Of a stretch of DNA of 64,000 bases, positions 62,784-64,000 are shown in pieces. Under the pieces are notes generated by a model. The model ran no database searches. It saw nothing but the letters and a program-made list of their open reading frames with translations, and was not told the DNA's origin. The DNA lies in assembly GCA_011800805.1 (NCBI GenBank), contig MPNW01000036.1:187736-251735 (forward strand), read 5' to 3'. Position 1 is the stretch's first letter; each line of letters opens with the position of its first letter. The translations under genes and the position numbers were made by a program. Origin of the DNA: Hirudo medicinalis (taxonomy: Eukaryota; Annelida; Clitellata; Hirudinida; Hirudinidae).

Positions 62784-63787
62784 ATGGATAACGAAAAATT
62801 TGTTGCACAGCCACTCAGTTCTCCCTTGAAATCTAGGATTAGCACTCTACCTTCTGGAGCTAAAAGTAATTGGTATTACGATCACGAAAGCGACGATGTA
62901 GACAAGGCTAGTGTTTTTTCTTGTAGGGACATTGCCTTTATTTTGATAATGTTATGATGGAGCACAAGATTTTTTTTATGAAAGCGAGAAATCGTTTCAG
63001 AACGTGAATGTGATTTTGACTTTATTTATAATGATTTGAATTCCCATCTAAAGTTTTGCACTTTGGTGAGCATGTTATCATCAGCTTGATTCAATCATTT
63101 GTTATAGAAACCACTTAGACAATTTTTTCACTTGGTAAAATGAAATATTTCTGGGCCTCCAATCATATTCAATAAGAAATTCATGCCCTACAAATAATTC
63201 ATAGCTTCAAGATGTGTATGCTGACTCATTCACATATTTTGCTGGGGGTTTGTCCTAGTAAATACTTTATTGTCACTCGCCTTCATTCCAGTCCTCAGCG
63301 ATACGAAGAGGCTGGTTGGAAAGGCAACCATCGAAACTCTTTTCCAGTCGAAAACAGAAGTGGGTCGTGCTTCAGGAAGGCTACCTTCACTGTTTTGATG
63401 ATGAGAGGGAACTCAAGTCTGCCACAAGGACCATTTCCCTTGTAAACAAGACTGTGTCAGAGATTGCCAATAATGATAGTGTAACAGCAAACAATGGAAC
63501 TGGAGGTTCTGGGAAGTACCTCTTCCAGATTTCTCCGGGTATTTCCATAACTCTAACTTTTAAGCTTTTGTGATTTATTCGTTAAAGAACTCCTATAAAG
63601 TATAACAATCCATTCAACCAATCCGAACGTTTTCATAGTTTTTCTTTCGTTTCAGCCGAGCCGAACTCGGACGGAAAGACCAATGTTTCGTCGAAGAATG
63701 TCGACATTTTTGGAGCATCCTCAGAGCAGGAGAGGAAGGACTGGATGAAAGCTCTCAAGAAATCCATGTATGCAAAGATTGGTGGAG
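62784..63787 (+). CDS. PH-domain protein, 5' part only; gene may run past window end
   Basis: Exons 62784-62897, 63292-63538 and 63656-63787 join in phase. The start MDNEKFVAQPLSSPLKSRI begins a short Ser-rich leader ending YYDHESDD. Exon 2 opens a pleckstrin homology domain: SAIRRGWLERQPSK, then KQKWVVLQEGYLHCFDDERE, the usual beta1-beta3 pattern with the WxxLxxxxLxxF form. Exon 3 completes it with the carboxyl helix EQERKDWMKALKKSMYAKI, including the invariant Trp. A Ser/Asn/Thr-rich loop is inserted between the strands. PH domains bind phosphoinositides or partner proteins at membranes. The last exon ends at a GTTGGT donor (63788), so the rest of the protein and its class lie beyond the window. 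The donor chosen after exon 1 (GTAGAC) fits phase; an alternative at 62911 does not. Confidence 0.75.
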
Positions 63788-64000
63788 GTTGGTATTAAAC
63801 ACATTTGGGTATTGGAATGGGTCTTAATGATTATGTTGTAAGGAATGTAATTGTTTTTAAGGTTGCCTCCTTATAATTTGATTGTTGTTCACTAAAAGAT
63901 TTGAATTTTCAAATAATGCCATGTAGTTAATTTGTATAATTTATTTAGTTCTGTTTACATTGAGATCACCATAGTTATATTTGATAAATATTTATTGTTA
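63788..64000. other. Intron of the PH-domain gene
   Basis: AT-rich sequence without a visible exon, running to the window end. Confidence 0.4.

Overview
The window is a gene-dense stretch of an animal nuclear genome. Genes are split by short GT-AG introns, mostly 60-1000 bases. The base composition is AT-rich, and (GAT)n microsatellites and short TTAGGG tracts are frequent. The gene set (a CP110-like centriole protein, TMEM192, AMPK alpha, METTL5, importin alpha, inhibitor-2, a two-domain receptor tyrosine phosphatase, an LHFPL tetraspan, MARCHF5, a WSC-domain receptor, GADD45) fits an invertebrate metazoan. The phylum cannot be fixed from this sequence alone. Assignments were made by reading exons in frame and comparing with remembered family features; no search was run. 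Exon ends were chosen so that splice phases join.

Layout. 0.5-5.05 kb (+): CP110-like gene. 5.9-9.0 kb (+): TMEM192. 9.95-15.0 kb (+): AMPK catalytic alpha subunit, 16 exons. 15.9-17.06 kb (+): METTL5 rRNA methyltransferase. 17.7-19.4 kb (+): a nearly intronless RING-finger gene with one apparent frameshift. 19.6-21.9 kb (-): importin alpha, tail to tail with the RING gene. 22.3-23.7 kb (+): PP1 inhibitor-2, head to head with importin alpha. 24.1-25.4 kb (-): unrecognised coiled-coil protein. 25.7-33.8 kb (+): receptor tyrosine phosphatase with EGF and fibronectin type III domains and two altered phosphatase domains. 36.4-38.8 kb (+): LHFPL-type tetraspan with a long proline-rich amino end. 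40.4-42.3 kb (-): MARCHF5, with one apparent missing base. 42.8-45.2 kb (+): 784-residue Cys/His-rich orphan in one exon. 46.7-49.6 kb (+): F-type-lectin-like/WSC/EGF transmembrane receptor. 49.6-59.7 kb: about 10 kb of gene-poor, repeat-rich DNA. 59.7-61.3 kb (+): GADD45. 61.5-62.7 kb (-): weak traces of a gene. 62.8 kb to the end (+): start of a PH-domain protein.

Most genes are cellular housekeeping or signalling genes with no shared pathway. Several pairs sit head to head with 220-550 bases between start codons and probably share promoters: importin alpha/inhibitor-2, coiled-coil gene/receptor phosphatase, and MARCHF5/Cys-rich orphan.

The most unusual items are the receptor phosphatase whose two catalytic domains both look altered, the Cys/His-rich orphan, the WSC receptor, a dispersed tRNA-derived SINE-like family, and a tandem array whose units are separated by telomere-type repeats. 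The assembly has four N positions or runs. Two of them are flanked by duplicated sequence, and two conserved exons carry apparent one-base frameshifts, so local sequence errors are likely.
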